Assembly: GCF_013184805.1 (NCBI RefSeq)
Contig: NZ_JAATNG010000002.1
Coordinates: forward strand, 310,001 to 374,000
Direction: 5' to 3'
DNA length: 64,000 bases
DNA from: Pseudoruegeria sp. HB172150
GTDB lineage: Bacteria > Pseudomonadota > Alphaproteobacteria > Rhodobacterales > Rhodobacteraceae
The translations under genes and the position numbers were made by a program. Numbering within the stretch: the stretch's first letter is position 1; every line of letters starts with the position of its first letter. Of the stretch, positions 26,185 to 34,989 are shown one piece after another. The notes below the pieces were generated by a model, which was given only the letters and a program-made list of their open reading frames with translations, did not search any database and was not told the DNA's origin.

Positions 26185-27426
26185 CTAGTGACGCGTGGCC
26201 ATGGCTAGGCCGTCCACAACGGCGGTGAAAGCCTCGGATCGCAGGATTTCCGCGTTGGGGCAAAGCGCGTGAACCTCGTCCGACACGAAACGCATCAGGC
26301 TGGACCCTCCCACTAGGATGACTCGCCCGATCTCGTTACGCGTGCTGCCAGCCTTCTCAAGCGTGTCCTCGGCGGCCGTATGCAGAAGAGATCTATTGTC
26401 CTCCAGCGAAGCATCGAGGTCGCCCGATGTCAGAGGCCCCGTTAGGTCAGGCTCGATGAAGCCCATGTCGATGCTGCTGTTGATCGCGCCATGATTGGCC
26501 GAGATCTTGCCTCGTTCGACCGCGAAAGCAAGTTCGTGTCCCAGTTCCAGCTCAAGAACGGTGACAAATCGACCCATACGAGTTCGATCAACGGCGAGGC
26601 GTGCCATGTCCATGGCCGCTCGCCGAGTCTCGGAAGTATAGAGGAACGGGATTTTCGCCCATGTCGCAAGATCGACGTAAGGCGCTCGGGGTACGGGAAG
26701 CAATCCTGCTCCCATCTCGCGCCGTAACTGTCCACCTAGCCCAAGCTGCGGCATTGCATGATCCATCGAAAGCGCATGGTCAAAATCGGTACCACCAAGG
26801 CGGATCCCGTGGCTGGCCAGGACTTCAACGCTGTCGCCGCTGCTCCGGAATACTGAGAAGTCAGAGGTACCGCCGCCAATATCGACGATCAGCCCGGTCT
26901 GTTCCACGGCGCCCATCCCGTGGCTCGCGATTGCGGCCGCTTCTGGTTCAGCCAGGAACGCGACTTGCTCGAACCCCGCCGCCATGTAACAGGCGCGGAG
27001 ATCCGACTCGGCTTGAGCATCGCGCTCCGGGTCAGCGGTGTGGAAGTGAACCGGGCGCCCCGACAGGGCATTACGGAAGCGCAGGCCTGTCGCCGCCTCC
27101 GACCGTTGCTTCATCTCCAGCAGGAACGCGGTGATAACATCCGCGATCGTTCGCCGCTTGCCGCCCAAAACCCTTTTCTCGTGCAGCAATGGCAGCCCCA
27201 GGACGCTCTTCAGGGCTCGCATGTAACGCCCGTCCTCGCCACTTATCAGTGCGTCTGCGGCGGACGCACCTATGCGCATCGGCCCGCCATCCATCGGGAA
27301 GAAAACGGCCGTTGGCACAGTCTCGGCCCCTCGCTCGATGGGAATCCGGTAGATGCCATGCTCATAGGGAATCGCTGCCGCGGAGTTGGAGGTGCCAAAG
27401 TCGATCGCGAGAGTATTCGTCTGCAT
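26185..27426 (-). CDS. Hsp70-family ATPase, YegD-like
   Basis: Actin/Hsp70-fold ATPase of 413 aa. Phosphate loop 1 is LAIDFGTSNSAAAIPYEHG at the N-terminus, phosphate loop 2 is LIVDIGGGTSDFSVF, and the adenosine motif is VILVGGSSLMRFV. It lacks the substrate-binding domain of DnaK, as do YegD proteins, so it is not a general chaperone. No signal peptide; cytosolic. It is convergent with the DUF1036 genes and has its own promoter region to the right. Confidence 0.85.
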   Translation of the reverse strand: MQTNTLAIDFGTSNSAAAIPYEHGIYRIPIERGAETVPTAVFFPMDGGPMRIGASAADALISGEDGRYMRALKSVLGLPLLHEKRVLGGKRRTIADVITAFLLEMKQRSEAATGLRFRNALSGRPVHFHTADPERDAQAESDLRACYMAAGFEQVAFLAEPEAAAIASHGMGAVEQTGLIVDIGGGTSDFSVFRSSGDSVEVLASHGIRLGGTDFDHALSMDHAMPQLGLGGQLRREMGAGLLPVPRAPYVDLATWAKIPFLYTSETRRAAMDMARLAVDRTRMGRFVTVLELELGHELAFAVERGKISANHGAINSSIDMGFIEPDLTGPLTSGDLDASLEDNRSLLHTAAEDTLEKAGSTRNEIGRVILVGGSSLMRFVSDEVHALCPNAEILRSEAFTAVVDGLAMATRH

Positions 27427-27528
27427 AGCGCCACCTGCTCAAAAAGGGCGGCCCTGCTACTCAAGTTCCAGTGGGGAAGCAACACCAATTTCGTTTCAGT
27501 GTGGCGGATATCGCAAATGGATAACTTG

Positions 27529-27557
27529 GAGCGCGCCGAGGTCCGGCGCGCTCTTTT
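27529..27557 (+). terminator. GC-rich hairpin with T-run between TonB receptor and Hsp70 gene
   Basis: Perfect 10-base stem GAGCGCGCCG / CGGCGCGCTC, 5-base loop, then TTTT on the plus strand. The gene it follows (TonB receptor, stop at 27601) reads on the minus strand, where no T-run follows, so either it acts bidirectionally or it blocks plus-strand read-through. Confidence 0.6.
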
Positions 27558-27600
27558 CGGGAAGGCTCTAAAGAGCTTCCATGCTCGACAACACCATACC

Positions 27601-29691
27601 TCAGAAACGGAAGGTCGCGCCTACCTGGATCGCCCGTCCTGGCCCGGCGGTCAGGCTGTCGCCGATGCCTGTGTTCGCCTCGTAATAGGTCTTGTCCAGC
27701 AGATTGGTCACGTTGGCAAAGACTTCCACTCCGTCGGTTACCTTCCAGCTCCCATAGAGGTCGACGAGAGTGTAGGGATCCAGCCTGTATGAATTCGGTT
27801 CGTCGATGAAGGCGATCACGCTGTCGCCCACATAGCGAATGACTGTTCCGACCTGCGCATCACCGTCCATGAACTTCAATCCGATGTTCAACGAACCGAA
27901 ATCATCCGGGAGGCGCCCGAAATCGTTCCCTATGCCTGCATAGAACCCATAGGGCTGCTCGGTGTCCGCGACAGTGAAGGAAAGTTCGGTGATGAAGCGC
28001 CTGGTTTCGTAGCCGGCGGTCAGTTCAACCCCACTCATCCGCACGGTCCCAGGTACGTTATCCCAGGTTCCAGAGCTCGACGCCGTGATGTAATTCTCGA
28101 TGTCATTTTGAAAATAGTTGACGTCCAACCAGCCGCGATCGTCGGATTGGAACATACTCTTTCTGGCGAACTGAAATCCGGCTTCGATGGTTGCGGCCTC
28201 TTCGGCATCGAGTTCCAGATTGTTTCCAATCGGCGTCACCGTGCCGCTAAAGCTGTGTCCACCTGGGTAAAACATCTCGCTGACCGTAGGAGGCCGCATA
28301 GTCTCGGCGTAGCTTCCATAGATCCGCAGGTTATCCGTAATGCCGTATCCAAGAACCAGGCTCGGGTTCAGTTTTGCACCGTCACGGTCGTCATACGCAT
28401 CAATGCAGCGTCCGTTCGAGGCATCCGCCGGGCAAGAACCGGTGCCAGCGGCAGTGGCTTCGGTCACGCCCGTCGCTTTCCAGTAATCGTATCGGAATCC
28501 GACCGTCGCATCGAACCGCCCAATCTCCCATGTGCCATTGACGAATACCCCGGCCTTCAGCAACTCACCCTCGGCATTTGCGCCGGACTGGGCGTTGCCG
28601 ATGTACTCGTTCTGCGTCAAAGCAACACCGTAAGACAGCTCCAGCATCCCGGCCCCAAGGGTTACCCGCGATGTGTTCGTCGCATTCACGCCCATGCCGG
28701 TATCGGTGCCTTGCCGGCCAATGAAACTTGATCCGGTCTGCTCTGGATGACCCGGGAAGGAGAGGTCGTCGACCTGATAGTAGGCGCTGACGTCCAGATC
28801 CCAGATGCCGTCGCCGGGTTTGTAACCGTAATTCAGGGTTAGCAGGGTTTTGTCCGTCTCCCAGTAGTAGCCAGAGGAGGAGCGAGGAAGGAAGTCGGTG
28901 GAATTGGCCATACCGACCACTTCCAGCTCGGACACCGAGTTCAAGTCAGTCTTGAACCGGAACATGGCCGAACTGGAGTCAGTGTCGCCGTAATCTGCCT
29001 GGGTGCCGTCGCCGTCGAAATGCGCAGCCTTGTCATAGTCGCTTATCGCCACCAGCGATGCCCAGCTGCGACCACTTTCAGTTGTCCCGCGCCAAGCGCC
29101 AGACAGAAGCCCCGACCAAGTCAGCCCGTTGTCACCAAAAGTGATCCTTGCCAGCCCACCGGATGATTTGCCTTCTTCCAAGATGTCGCCAAAATCCAGC
29201 AACCGCAGGTTCACCGCCCCGGCCAGCGATCCGAGGCCGGCGGCACCTGGAACGGCGCCGCGGGAAATGTCGATCTGGCTAATCAGGTTCGGATCAACAA
29301 AGATCTGGTCGTCGAAGGAACCGGCGTGCCCGGACAGGTTTCGGTTGGTCTGCGGCACGCCCTCAATCATCGTATTAACCCGGCCCTTACCCTGCATTCC
29401 CCGGATGTTGACTGAAATCGACGGATTGTCGGAAGGTGATCGCGTGAACACGCCCGGCGCGTCGCGGATCGCATTAACCACGTCGCCACCATAGGTCTCG
29501 TTCAGTGTCTCACTGTCGATAACCGTACTGGCTTCGGTTTCGCCGCCCTCGGCCTCAAGGCCAAGTACAACAGTACCCAAGTAGTCGGCATCCTGTGCCA
29601 CCAAAGCGGTCGGCAGAACGGGCACGCAGGTCGAGAGCATCAGCCGCAGCAGACTGCCCCCGCCGAAGCGTGGCTTCGGAGAGTTAGACAT
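27601..29691 (-). CDS. TonB-dependent outer-membrane receptor
   Basis: Protein of 696 aa. A signal sequence (LMLSTCVPVLPTALVAQ) precedes a plug domain (about 45-165: SETLNETYGGDVVNAIRDAPGV, SISVNIRGMQGKGRVNTMIEGVPQT, GSLAGAVNLRLLD) and a 22-strand barrel ending in aromatic Phe (IQVGATFRF). The N-terminal and YGSYAETMRPPTVSEMF segments suit the heme/hemoglobin-siderophore group, but the ligand cannot be read from sequence. AAGGGGA precedes the ATG. No tonB, exbBD or ABC importer adjoins. An AT-rich promoter with a palindrome lies upstream. Confidence 0.85.
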   Translation of the reverse strand: MSNSPKPRFGGGSLLRLMLSTCVPVLPTALVAQDADYLGTVVLGLEAEGGETEASTVIDSETLNETYGGDVVNAIRDAPGVFTRSPSDNPSISVNIRGMQGKGRVNTMIEGVPQTNRNLSGHAGSFDDQIFVDPNLISQIDISRGAVPGAAGLGSLAGAVNLRLLDFGDILEEGKSSGGLARITFGDNGLTWSGLLSGAWRGTTESGRSWASLVAISDYDKAAHFDGDGTQADYGDTDSSSAMFRFKTDLNSVSELEVVGMANSTDFLPRSSSGYYWETDKTLLTLNYGYKPGDGIWDLDVSAYYQVDDLSFPGHPEQTGSSFIGRQGTDTGMGVNATNTSRVTLGAGMLELSYGVALTQNEYIGNAQSGANAEGELLKAGVFVNGTWEIGRFDATVGFRYDYWKATGVTEATAAGTGSCPADASNGRCIDAYDDRDGAKLNPSLVLGYGITDNLRIYGSYAETMRPPTVSEMFYPGGHSFSGTVTPIGNNLELDAEEAATIEAGFQFARKSMFQSDDRGWLDVNYFQNDIENYITASSSGTWDNVPGTVRMSGVELTAGYETRRFITELSFTVADTEQPYGFYAGIGNDFGRLPDDFGSLNIGLKFMDGDAQVGTVIRYVGDSVIAFIDEPNSYRLDPYTLVDLYGSWKVTDGVEVFANVTNLLDKTYYEANTGIGDSLTAGPGRAIQVGATFRF

Positions 29692-29845
29692 TACTGTCCC
29701 CTTCAGTTGTCTGATTGTCGGCTGGGTAGCTGCGGCTTCCGTGCTGAAAGGCCGGGCATTCGAACCATCATCGGCATCTGTTGGCGTGTCTTCGCCTTGA
29801 ACGTCCTGAATGGTACGGGAATTCAGGGCGTTAGCCCCAACCGGC

Positions 29846-29883
29846 TGTATAGCGGTTAATTTAACTTAGTAAAATTGTCAATT
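29846..29883 (-). promoter_or_regulatory. Candidate promoter and palindrome of the TonB receptor gene
   Basis: On the minus strand TTTTAC and TATACA are 17 bases apart (-35 at 29874-29869, -10 at 29851-29846). The palindrome AATTG-T-CAATT at 29873-29883 touches the -35 box in an AT-rich stretch that contrasts with its surroundings. The position fits a repressor operator; an iron regulator is an inference from the receptor. Confidence 0.4.
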
Positions 29884-29964
29884 AATTTTCTTTGGGGCTG
29901 AGACCAACCCTGGCAGAGGGACACTACGGAGATTTTGAATGCAATCAGGTAGAGGGATGCACGT

Positions 29965-30540
29965 TCAGTCTCGTTGTGTGAGCAGTCTGATCCATCTGAA
30001 AACGAGCATCAGGATCAGCGTACTGATAACGAGACCGATGATGTCCCCGATTGCATAAGTCACTAAGACAATAATTGAATCGCCTAGGCCGATTCTCCCT
30101 GAAAACACGATCGATTGCCCAATTGAGTTGATCAAGGACGCAACAGTGCCCGCCAGAAGCAGCCATCGCCAATGAACACGGGGCGTACGGCCGGCATAGA
30201 GGTTTCGCCCAAAGAGGCAAATCAATTCGAATGCCAGTACGGCACTGACCGCCCCAACTGCAATGGAGAGGAGGATAATCGGATCGGTCGCGTGGCTGAA
30301 CTCGTCTGGTGTGAACAGAAGCTCGGAAACGAACGCGCCCAGATAGAGTGGAAAGAACGCCTTTCGGGCAACTAGCCAAGTTGCGAGCACGCGTACACCA
30401 TGTGGCAGGTATGCGAGGCTCGCAAAGCCGGTGATCTCGGGGAAATAGTGCGACTGGACAGGAGTAATGACCAGCGCAGTCAGTCCATGAGCCAGGACAT
30501 AGCAGGCCGCGATGATTGAGAAGCTCTGAAGCTGGATCAC
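29965..30540 (-). CDS. MASE1-like polytopic membrane protein
   Basis: Hydrophobic protein of 191 aa with about five or six membrane segments. The FASLAYLPHGVRVLATWLVARKAFFPLYLGAF stretch resembles the MASE1 sensor domain (proline and aromatic residues after the second helix), but no GGDEF, kinase or other output domain follows; the protein ends RWIRLLTQRD. The start is GTG (30540). Codon and base composition look more AT-rich than neighbours. It may pair with the winged-helix gene just upstream on the same strand (73-base gap). Confidence 0.6.
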   Translation of the reverse strand: MIQLQSFSIIAACYVLAHGLTALVITPVQSHYFPEITGFASLAYLPHGVRVLATWLVARKAFFPLYLGAFVSELLFTPDEFSHATDPIILLSIAVGAVSAVLAFELICLFGRNLYAGRTPRVHWRWLLLAGTVASLINSIGQSIVFSGRIGLGDSIIVLVTYAIGDIIGLVISTLILMLVFRWIRLLTQRD

Positions 30541-30613
30541 GGCATCCGGGGCCTCACCTCACATTTGGAACCGGCTGGGAAAGTAGGCGCGACACCTTCG
30601 AGATGCAGATTGA

Positions 30614-30916
30614 TTACCTACCAATTAGGTCGCGCCGGACGATATAGCATCTGGCCTTGGTGTTCTCGGCATGCTCCAGCATGCCCATGGAAAGTAACGT
30701 TCTAAGCGCTCTGTGATAGGTCGCCTGGGTGATAGTCTCCACAAGAGTATGCTTGCGGATTTGCTCTGTATGAACGATGTCGCCCGGTTTCTCAGACAGG
30801 TTGTGCGCTGCCAGAAAAACATCACGCTCGACCCTGCTCAGCTTGTCCAATCCGACGTCGCGCTCCATCTGCCTAAGCATTTCGCGCAGCTCAAAAATCG
30901 ATCGTAGATCATCCAT
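30614..30916 (-). CDS. Small winged-helix (MarR-like) DNA-binding protein
   Basis: Protein of 100 aa with a helical N-terminus (FELREMLRQMERDVGLDKLSRVERDVFLAAHNL) and a winged-helix core (IRKHTLVETITQATYHRALRTLLSMGMLEHAENTKARCYIV). It is too short for a MarR dimer with all helices but keeps the recognition helix. The ribosome site is weak. Probably a regulator of the adjacent membrane protein or a nearby promoter; no target is visible. Confidence 0.6.
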   Translation of the reverse strand: MDDLRSIFELREMLRQMERDVGLDKLSRVERDVFLAAHNLSEKPGDIVHTEQIRKHTLVETITQATYHRALRTLLSMGMLEHAENTKARCYIVRRDLIGR

Positions 30917-31386
30917 GTCAATCGTGTCCGATCTCGCGATGGAATGGAGCTTCCGTAGCGGAGAAGCGAAACGTCACGGAATATTTGTCATATTGATAAT
31001 ATCTTTTACTCAACTCTGCCTCATGGTAGTATCAGCATGCGCCGTTATCGTGAGTGGTGGCGCAATGTCGTATTTCGATCATCCAACGCCCTGGCCGCCA
31101 ACTGGTGCCAGGGCGCATTTTGTGAATATATGACAAACTCACTAAACACCAGTGGTATGGTGGCCAATAGTTGCGTCATCGCGCCGTGTTTCATCCTTGC
31201 CGTGTTAAGTAAATCCATCTGATGATAACTGGCGGTTTGCGGCTACCCATTCCCGGCTGCTTGCAAACTGGGCGGATGCGTTTTGGGCCCCGTTTTTGCC
31301 AAGGATGCCGGGATCGATCCGCGTAATGCATATGGGTAAGTTCTGTCCGCGCTCCGGGTTGGCAGGTGTATCCACTTGATTCAAAC
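30917..31386. other. Spacer with a hairpin and a possible small membrane ORF
   Basis: No convincing gene. A plus-strand frame 30915-31133 could encode 72 residues with one hydrophobic helix (GIFVILIISFTQLCLMVVSA), but it lacks a ribosome site and overlaps the divergent start codon. A 9-base perfect stem CGCCCTGGC / GCCAGGGCG (31087-31115), followed by CATTTT, forms a terminator-like hairpin on the plus strand. AT-rich sequence at 30975-31010 is the likely promoter area of the winged-helix gene. Confidence 0.4.
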
Positions 31387-32415
31387 CTACCCGCCGCGCG
31401 GATCTAGCAGTTTTGCTAGCACGGTGTCGCGAGTGATCTGCCCCAAAAGCTGCCCGTCCTCGACGACGCCAACCGGATTGCCTGTGGCCTTCACCCGTTC
31501 CATCACCACATGGATGTCGGTGTCCGGCCCCACCGTCTCTGTGGGCTGCTCGGCTGCTGCCTCCATGACGTCGCGGGCGCACAGCACTCCCAGCGGGTTC
31601 ATATGCGCCACGAAATCCGCCACGTAATCATTGGCAGGATTGGTGAAAATGTCCTGCGGCGTCCCACATTGAACGATTCGCCCGCCTTCCATGATCGCGA
31701 TCCGGTTACCGATCTTGAAGGCTTCGTCCAGATCGTGGCTGACAAATATGATCGTCCTTTTCAATTCCGCCTGCAGCTCCAGCAACTCGTCCTGAAGACG
31801 TGACCGTATCAACGGATCCAGCGCCGAGAACGGCTCGTCCATCAGGAGAATTGGAGCTTCTGTCGCAAAGGCGCGTGCCAGCCCGACCCGTTGTTGCATA
31901 CCGCCCGAGAGTTCGCCGACCTTGCGGTCTGCCCAGTCTGACAGTCCAACCAATGCCAGTTGCCTTTCCACCTGCTCAAACCTTTCAGTCCGTGGCAGTC
32001 CCCCCAGTTCGAGGCCCAGACCGACATTCTCACGTACGCTCCGCCAGGGCAGCAGACCGAAAGCCTGGAAAACCATCGCGATCTGCTTGAGACGCAGTTC
32101 GCGGAGCGTTTTCGGCGAAGCGTTCGTAACGCTGACCATCTCCCCTTCATAGGCCACCCTCACCTCGCCCCGAACCACCGGATTCAGGCCGTTCACGGCC
32201 CGCAAGAGCGTTGATTTGCCGGAACCGGACAGGCCCATCAGTACAAGGATCTCGCCCTCCGGCACCTCTATCGTGCAGTCGTGGACGCCAAGGACTTGTT
32301 CTGTTGCTGTCTGGATCTCGGCGCGGCTTTGTCCCTGATCCATCAAAGGAAGCGCCGTCTCTGGCTTGTCCCCAAAGACAATCGATACGTTATCGAATTC
32401 TACCGCGGCCCTCAT
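31387..32415 (-). CDS. choV: Choline/betaine ABC transporter ATPase
   Basis: Energises choline import at the inner membrane. The 342-aa protein has Walker A GLSGSGKSTLL, signature LSGGMQQRVGLARA, Walker B ILLMDEPFSALD, the switch His in FVSHDLDEAF, and a C-terminal CBS-type pair (DVMEAAAEQPTETV, GVVEDGQLLGQITRDTVL), as in ChoV/ProV/OpuAA. Its ATG overlaps the choW stop by four bases (minus-strand ATGA). Choline rather than betaine specificity is inferred from the bet genes and choX. Confidence 0.9.
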   Translation of the reverse strand: MRAAVEFDNVSIVFGDKPETALPLMDQGQSRAEIQTATEQVLGVHDCTIEVPEGEILVLMGLSGSGKSTLLRAVNGLNPVVRGEVRVAYEGEMVSVTNASPKTLRELRLKQIAMVFQAFGLLPWRSVRENVGLGLELGGLPRTERFEQVERQLALVGLSDWADRKVGELSGGMQQRVGLARAFATEAPILLMDEPFSALDPLIRSRLQDELLELQAELKRTIIFVSHDLDEAFKIGNRIAIMEGGRIVQCGTPQDIFTNPANDYVADFVAHMNPLGVLCARDVMEAAAEQPTETVGPDTDIHVVMERVKATGNPVGVVEDGQLLGQITRDTVLAKLLDPRGG

Positions 32416-33308
32416 TTCCGATCGACCCGCAGCATCCGATCCAGCATGATCGCAACAACCACGATGATGAAGCCGCTCTCAAAACCGAGCGCCGTGTCTA
32501 CCCGGTTCAGCGCGCGCACAACCGGCACTCCTAGCCCGTCGGCGCCGACCAGCGCTGCGATGACAACCATCGAAAGTGAAAGCATGATCGTCTGGTTCAG
32601 CCCTGCCATGATCTGGGGAAAGGCGTAGGGCAATTCGACTTTCCACAGCACCTGACGGTCGGTTGCTCCAAATGCCCGCGCTGCCTCTAACAGTGCCGTT
32701 GGAGTCGAAACCACGCCGAGATGCGTCAGCCGGATCGGCGCGGGCACAACGAATATCACGGTTGCGATCAGCCCGGGCACCATTCCGATGCCAAAGAATA
32801 CGATGGCCGGGATAAGGTAGACGAAGGTCGGCAATGTCTGCATCAGGTCCAGAACCGGCCTGAGCCAGGCATAGAGCTTGGGTCGATGTGCCGCCGCTAT
32901 ACCGATAGGAACCCCAACACCCATACAGACTATGCAGGCGGACAGGACCAGTGTCAGGCTTTCCGTCGTCTCTTCCCAGTAGCCCTGGTTCAGTATGAAC
33001 AGGAAGCCAAGTGCCACCAGTAGGCAGACCTTCCAGCTCCGCTGCAGGGCCCAGGTCAGAGCGACGAATACGGCGGTGACAATGAATGGATGGAGATCTA
33101 CCGGCCAGAGCGCGACCCACTGATCTTCATCCGATCCGAACGGCAGGCGTGGCGGCTCCTGAAGCACCCGCAGGACCCAGTCGATCATTGCGTCCAGAGT
33201 ATCGGACACGCTGTCAAAAAACCAAGCGCCGTTGTCCTGAAGCCAGTCGAACATGCCGCCCGCCCAGGCGCCAACGGGAATCTTGTTCTCAGTCAGCCAA
33301 TCCATCAT
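32412..33308 (-). CDS. choW: Choline/betaine ABC transporter permease
   Basis: Inner-membrane channel of 298 aa, ProW/ChoW type, with about seven helices and the EAA loop LLEAARAFGATDRQVLWKVELPYA that docks on ChoV. The N-terminal ~90 residues are a soluble/amphipathic extension (DWLQDNGAWFFDSVSDTLDAMIDW) usual in this family. choX, its receptor, is 1.7 kb away beyond a gene on the other strand, so choWV need their own promoter in 33309-33840. Confidence 0.9.
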   Translation of the reverse strand: MMDWLTENKIPVGAWAGGMFDWLQDNGAWFFDSVSDTLDAMIDWVLRVLQEPPRLPFGSDEDQWVALWPVDLHPFIVTAVFVALTWALQRSWKVCLLVALGFLFILNQGYWEETTESLTLVLSACIVCMGVGVPIGIAAAHRPKLYAWLRPVLDLMQTLPTFVYLIPAIVFFGIGMVPGLIATVIFVVPAPIRLTHLGVVSTPTALLEAARAFGATDRQVLWKVELPYAFPQIMAGLNQTIMLSLSMVVIAALVGADGLGVPVVRALNRVDTALGFESGFIIVVVAIMLDRMLRVDRK

Positions 33309-33855
33309 AGGCGGCCCCCGTTTTCCGGTGGTCTCATGTTCTGTCCCTTCGTCCCTGTAACGGCAACATGACCCGCCTGTCCAAGGATTGGAAGGGTCAC
33401 GCGGGGCAGCATCGCGCGAGGCCAGATCCTCAGCCCGCGAACAGAGATCGAGGCTTATGACGGGCGTGCGGAGCTTTCTGCTTCACGGGCTTCAAGGTTA
33501 GCGACAATGACCTTCTGGACCTTTCCCGAGCAAACGGCTCGCAGGATGGCGAATTCCAAAGAAGGCGCGGGAAACGAGACCTGGAGTATCTCGCGGTACT
33601 GCCCGGTGACGCCAAAGCGGAAACCAAAGGCAAGATCTACTCCGGGTGCTGCGATAACAAGGCCATATCCATGAAAGCAATGCCGAAGCGTCTTGCCGTT
33701 ACGAGGCGCAACTCGGCCGTAACATGTAACATTCGTGAATGCATGCATCACGACCAGTACAATCATAGCCTGAATGGTGGTATAGTCTCCTCGCGCTTTG
33801 AGATTCTTGGGGCGCGAGCTTTTGATAGTCAATTTAACATATGAAAGGGCTAGCT
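33309..33855. other. Spacer between choW and the split-in gene, with doubtful ORF
   Basis: A minus-strand frame 33455-33832 (125 codons; GYGLVIAAPGVDLAFGFRFGVTG) is unrecognised; its first ATG is only eight bases from an opposing frame, so if real it starts later, at 33769 or 33751. TTGAT-a-GTCAA at 33822-33832 resembles a short form of the BetI-like palindrome at 35.9 kb and lies just upstream of the gene at 33856. The choWV promoter must be here, but I cannot place it. Confidence 0.35.
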
Positions 33856-34932
33856 ATGCTCGATAAGCAGCCACAGCGTGACCTCGTGGAAACGACAGAA
33901 CGCAAGCGTTACTTCGACCCGAGCCCGTCCGAAGATCTTGACCTTGGTCCGTTGACCCACCTTCCGGGGCTCTGGAAAAACGTAACCGAAGACGGCAGTC
34001 TGACCGATGGACGCGGCTGGAACCTGATCGCTCTGCCGTTCTTCGAAGAAGGCCAGTTCCGAGACTTCCGCCTTCTGATGAACCGCTACAACGAGGAACT
34101 GCGGTTTACCTTCGTGGACGATATGGTGCCAAACCGCGGTGTCGAAAAGAACCCCTCAGCAGAGTTTGACCAGTTCGTCGTGACTCTGGACTATCAGCAG
34201 GCAATCAAACAGACCGATGCCGATGACTTTTCCCAGACCCCACTTGCGGGCGGGAGCGATTTGGCGATCCATCACGAACCCGGCCTTTTCCTGCACATGT
34301 TAAACCGTCGGACAGATGGTATCGACGTGGCGCGGTTGGCAACGGTGCCGCACGGAAACTCCGCGCTCGCGATCGGCAGTTCTTCTACTTACAATGGGCC
34401 GCCGCAGAATGTCGACGGCGCTTCCGGTTTCCCTGAAGGCGCGATAGCTGCCGACGAGGAGATCAATGCTGCCGTCGACGCGGCCACGGCGGACAACGCG
34501 TACCTGCGCCCCTACAACAAGTTCACGGTCGAACCGTTCCTCGGCATCTTTAGCGCCAAAACACCGTTCGATACGCTGAAAGGCGCACTTTCGGCCTTTA
34601 ACGTTGTGCGAACCACCGAGCTTCGGATGGACACGTCCAGGGACAAGGCCGGTATCCACAACATTCCGTTCGTTGAGCGACGCGCCGACGCGAACTTCAT
34701 GCGTTCAACCTTCTACATACTGGAGTTGGAAGAAACCGGCGCAGACGGCAAACCCAAGATGGCGCTGGCCTACACCCAGTTCATCTTCCTGGATTTCTTC
34801 CGTCGCCGCGATGGCAAGGAAGGGTTGATCCGGTGGCCGCACATCTCGATGAACGTGATGGAAAAGGTCGACGTGCCGAAAGAGGACGACCCGTATATGA
34901 CGAAGAAGTCTTGTTACGATTTTGGAGGCTGA
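33856..34932 (+). CDS. Conserved-looking protein splitting choX from choWV (possible heme-binding beta-barrel)
   Basis: Protein of 358 aa, no signal peptide or membrane helix. The ATG at 33856 has AAAGGG six bases upstream; the ATG five codons earlier has none. Segments LTHLPGLWKNV, GRGWNLIALPFF, EPGLFLHMLNRR and VARLATVPHGNSALAIGSS recall lipocalin-like/nitrobindin-type heme-binding barrel proteins, with the His of IHHEPG or VPHG as candidate ligands; this is a weak guess. It reads opposite to the cho genes, is followed by a terminator, and shares a palindrome element with betI, which suggests choline-linked control. Function unknown. Confidence 0.7.
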   Translation: MLDKQPQRDLVETTERKRYFDPSPSEDLDLGPLTHLPGLWKNVTEDGSLTDGRGWNLIALPFFEEGQFRDFRLLMNRYNEELRFTFVDDMVPNRGVEKNPSAEFDQFVVTLDYQQAIKQTDADDFSQTPLAGGSDLAIHHEPGLFLHMLNRRTDGIDVARLATVPHGNSALAIGSSSTYNGPPQNVDGASGFPEGAIAADEEINAAVDAATADNAYLRPYNKFTVEPFLGIFSAKTPFDTLKGALSAFNVVRTTELRMDTSRDKAGIHNIPFVERRADANFMRSTFYILELEETGADGKPKMALAYTQFIFLDFFRRRDGKEGLIRWPHISMNVMEKVDVPKEDDPYMTKKSCYDFGG

Positions 34933-34954
34933 CGTCTAACGTTGATGATTTGGA

Positions 34955-34976
34955 CGCGCGCGTGATAACGCGCGCG
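34955..34976. terminator. Bidirectional hairpin between convergent genes
   Basis: Perfect 8-base stem CGCGCGCG / CGCGCGCG with loop TGATAA, followed on the plus strand by CCTTCATTTC. It lies 22 bases after the stop at 34932 and 13 bases past the choX stop read from the other side, so it can serve both. Confidence 0.65.
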
Positions 34977-34989
34977 CCTTCATTTCATA

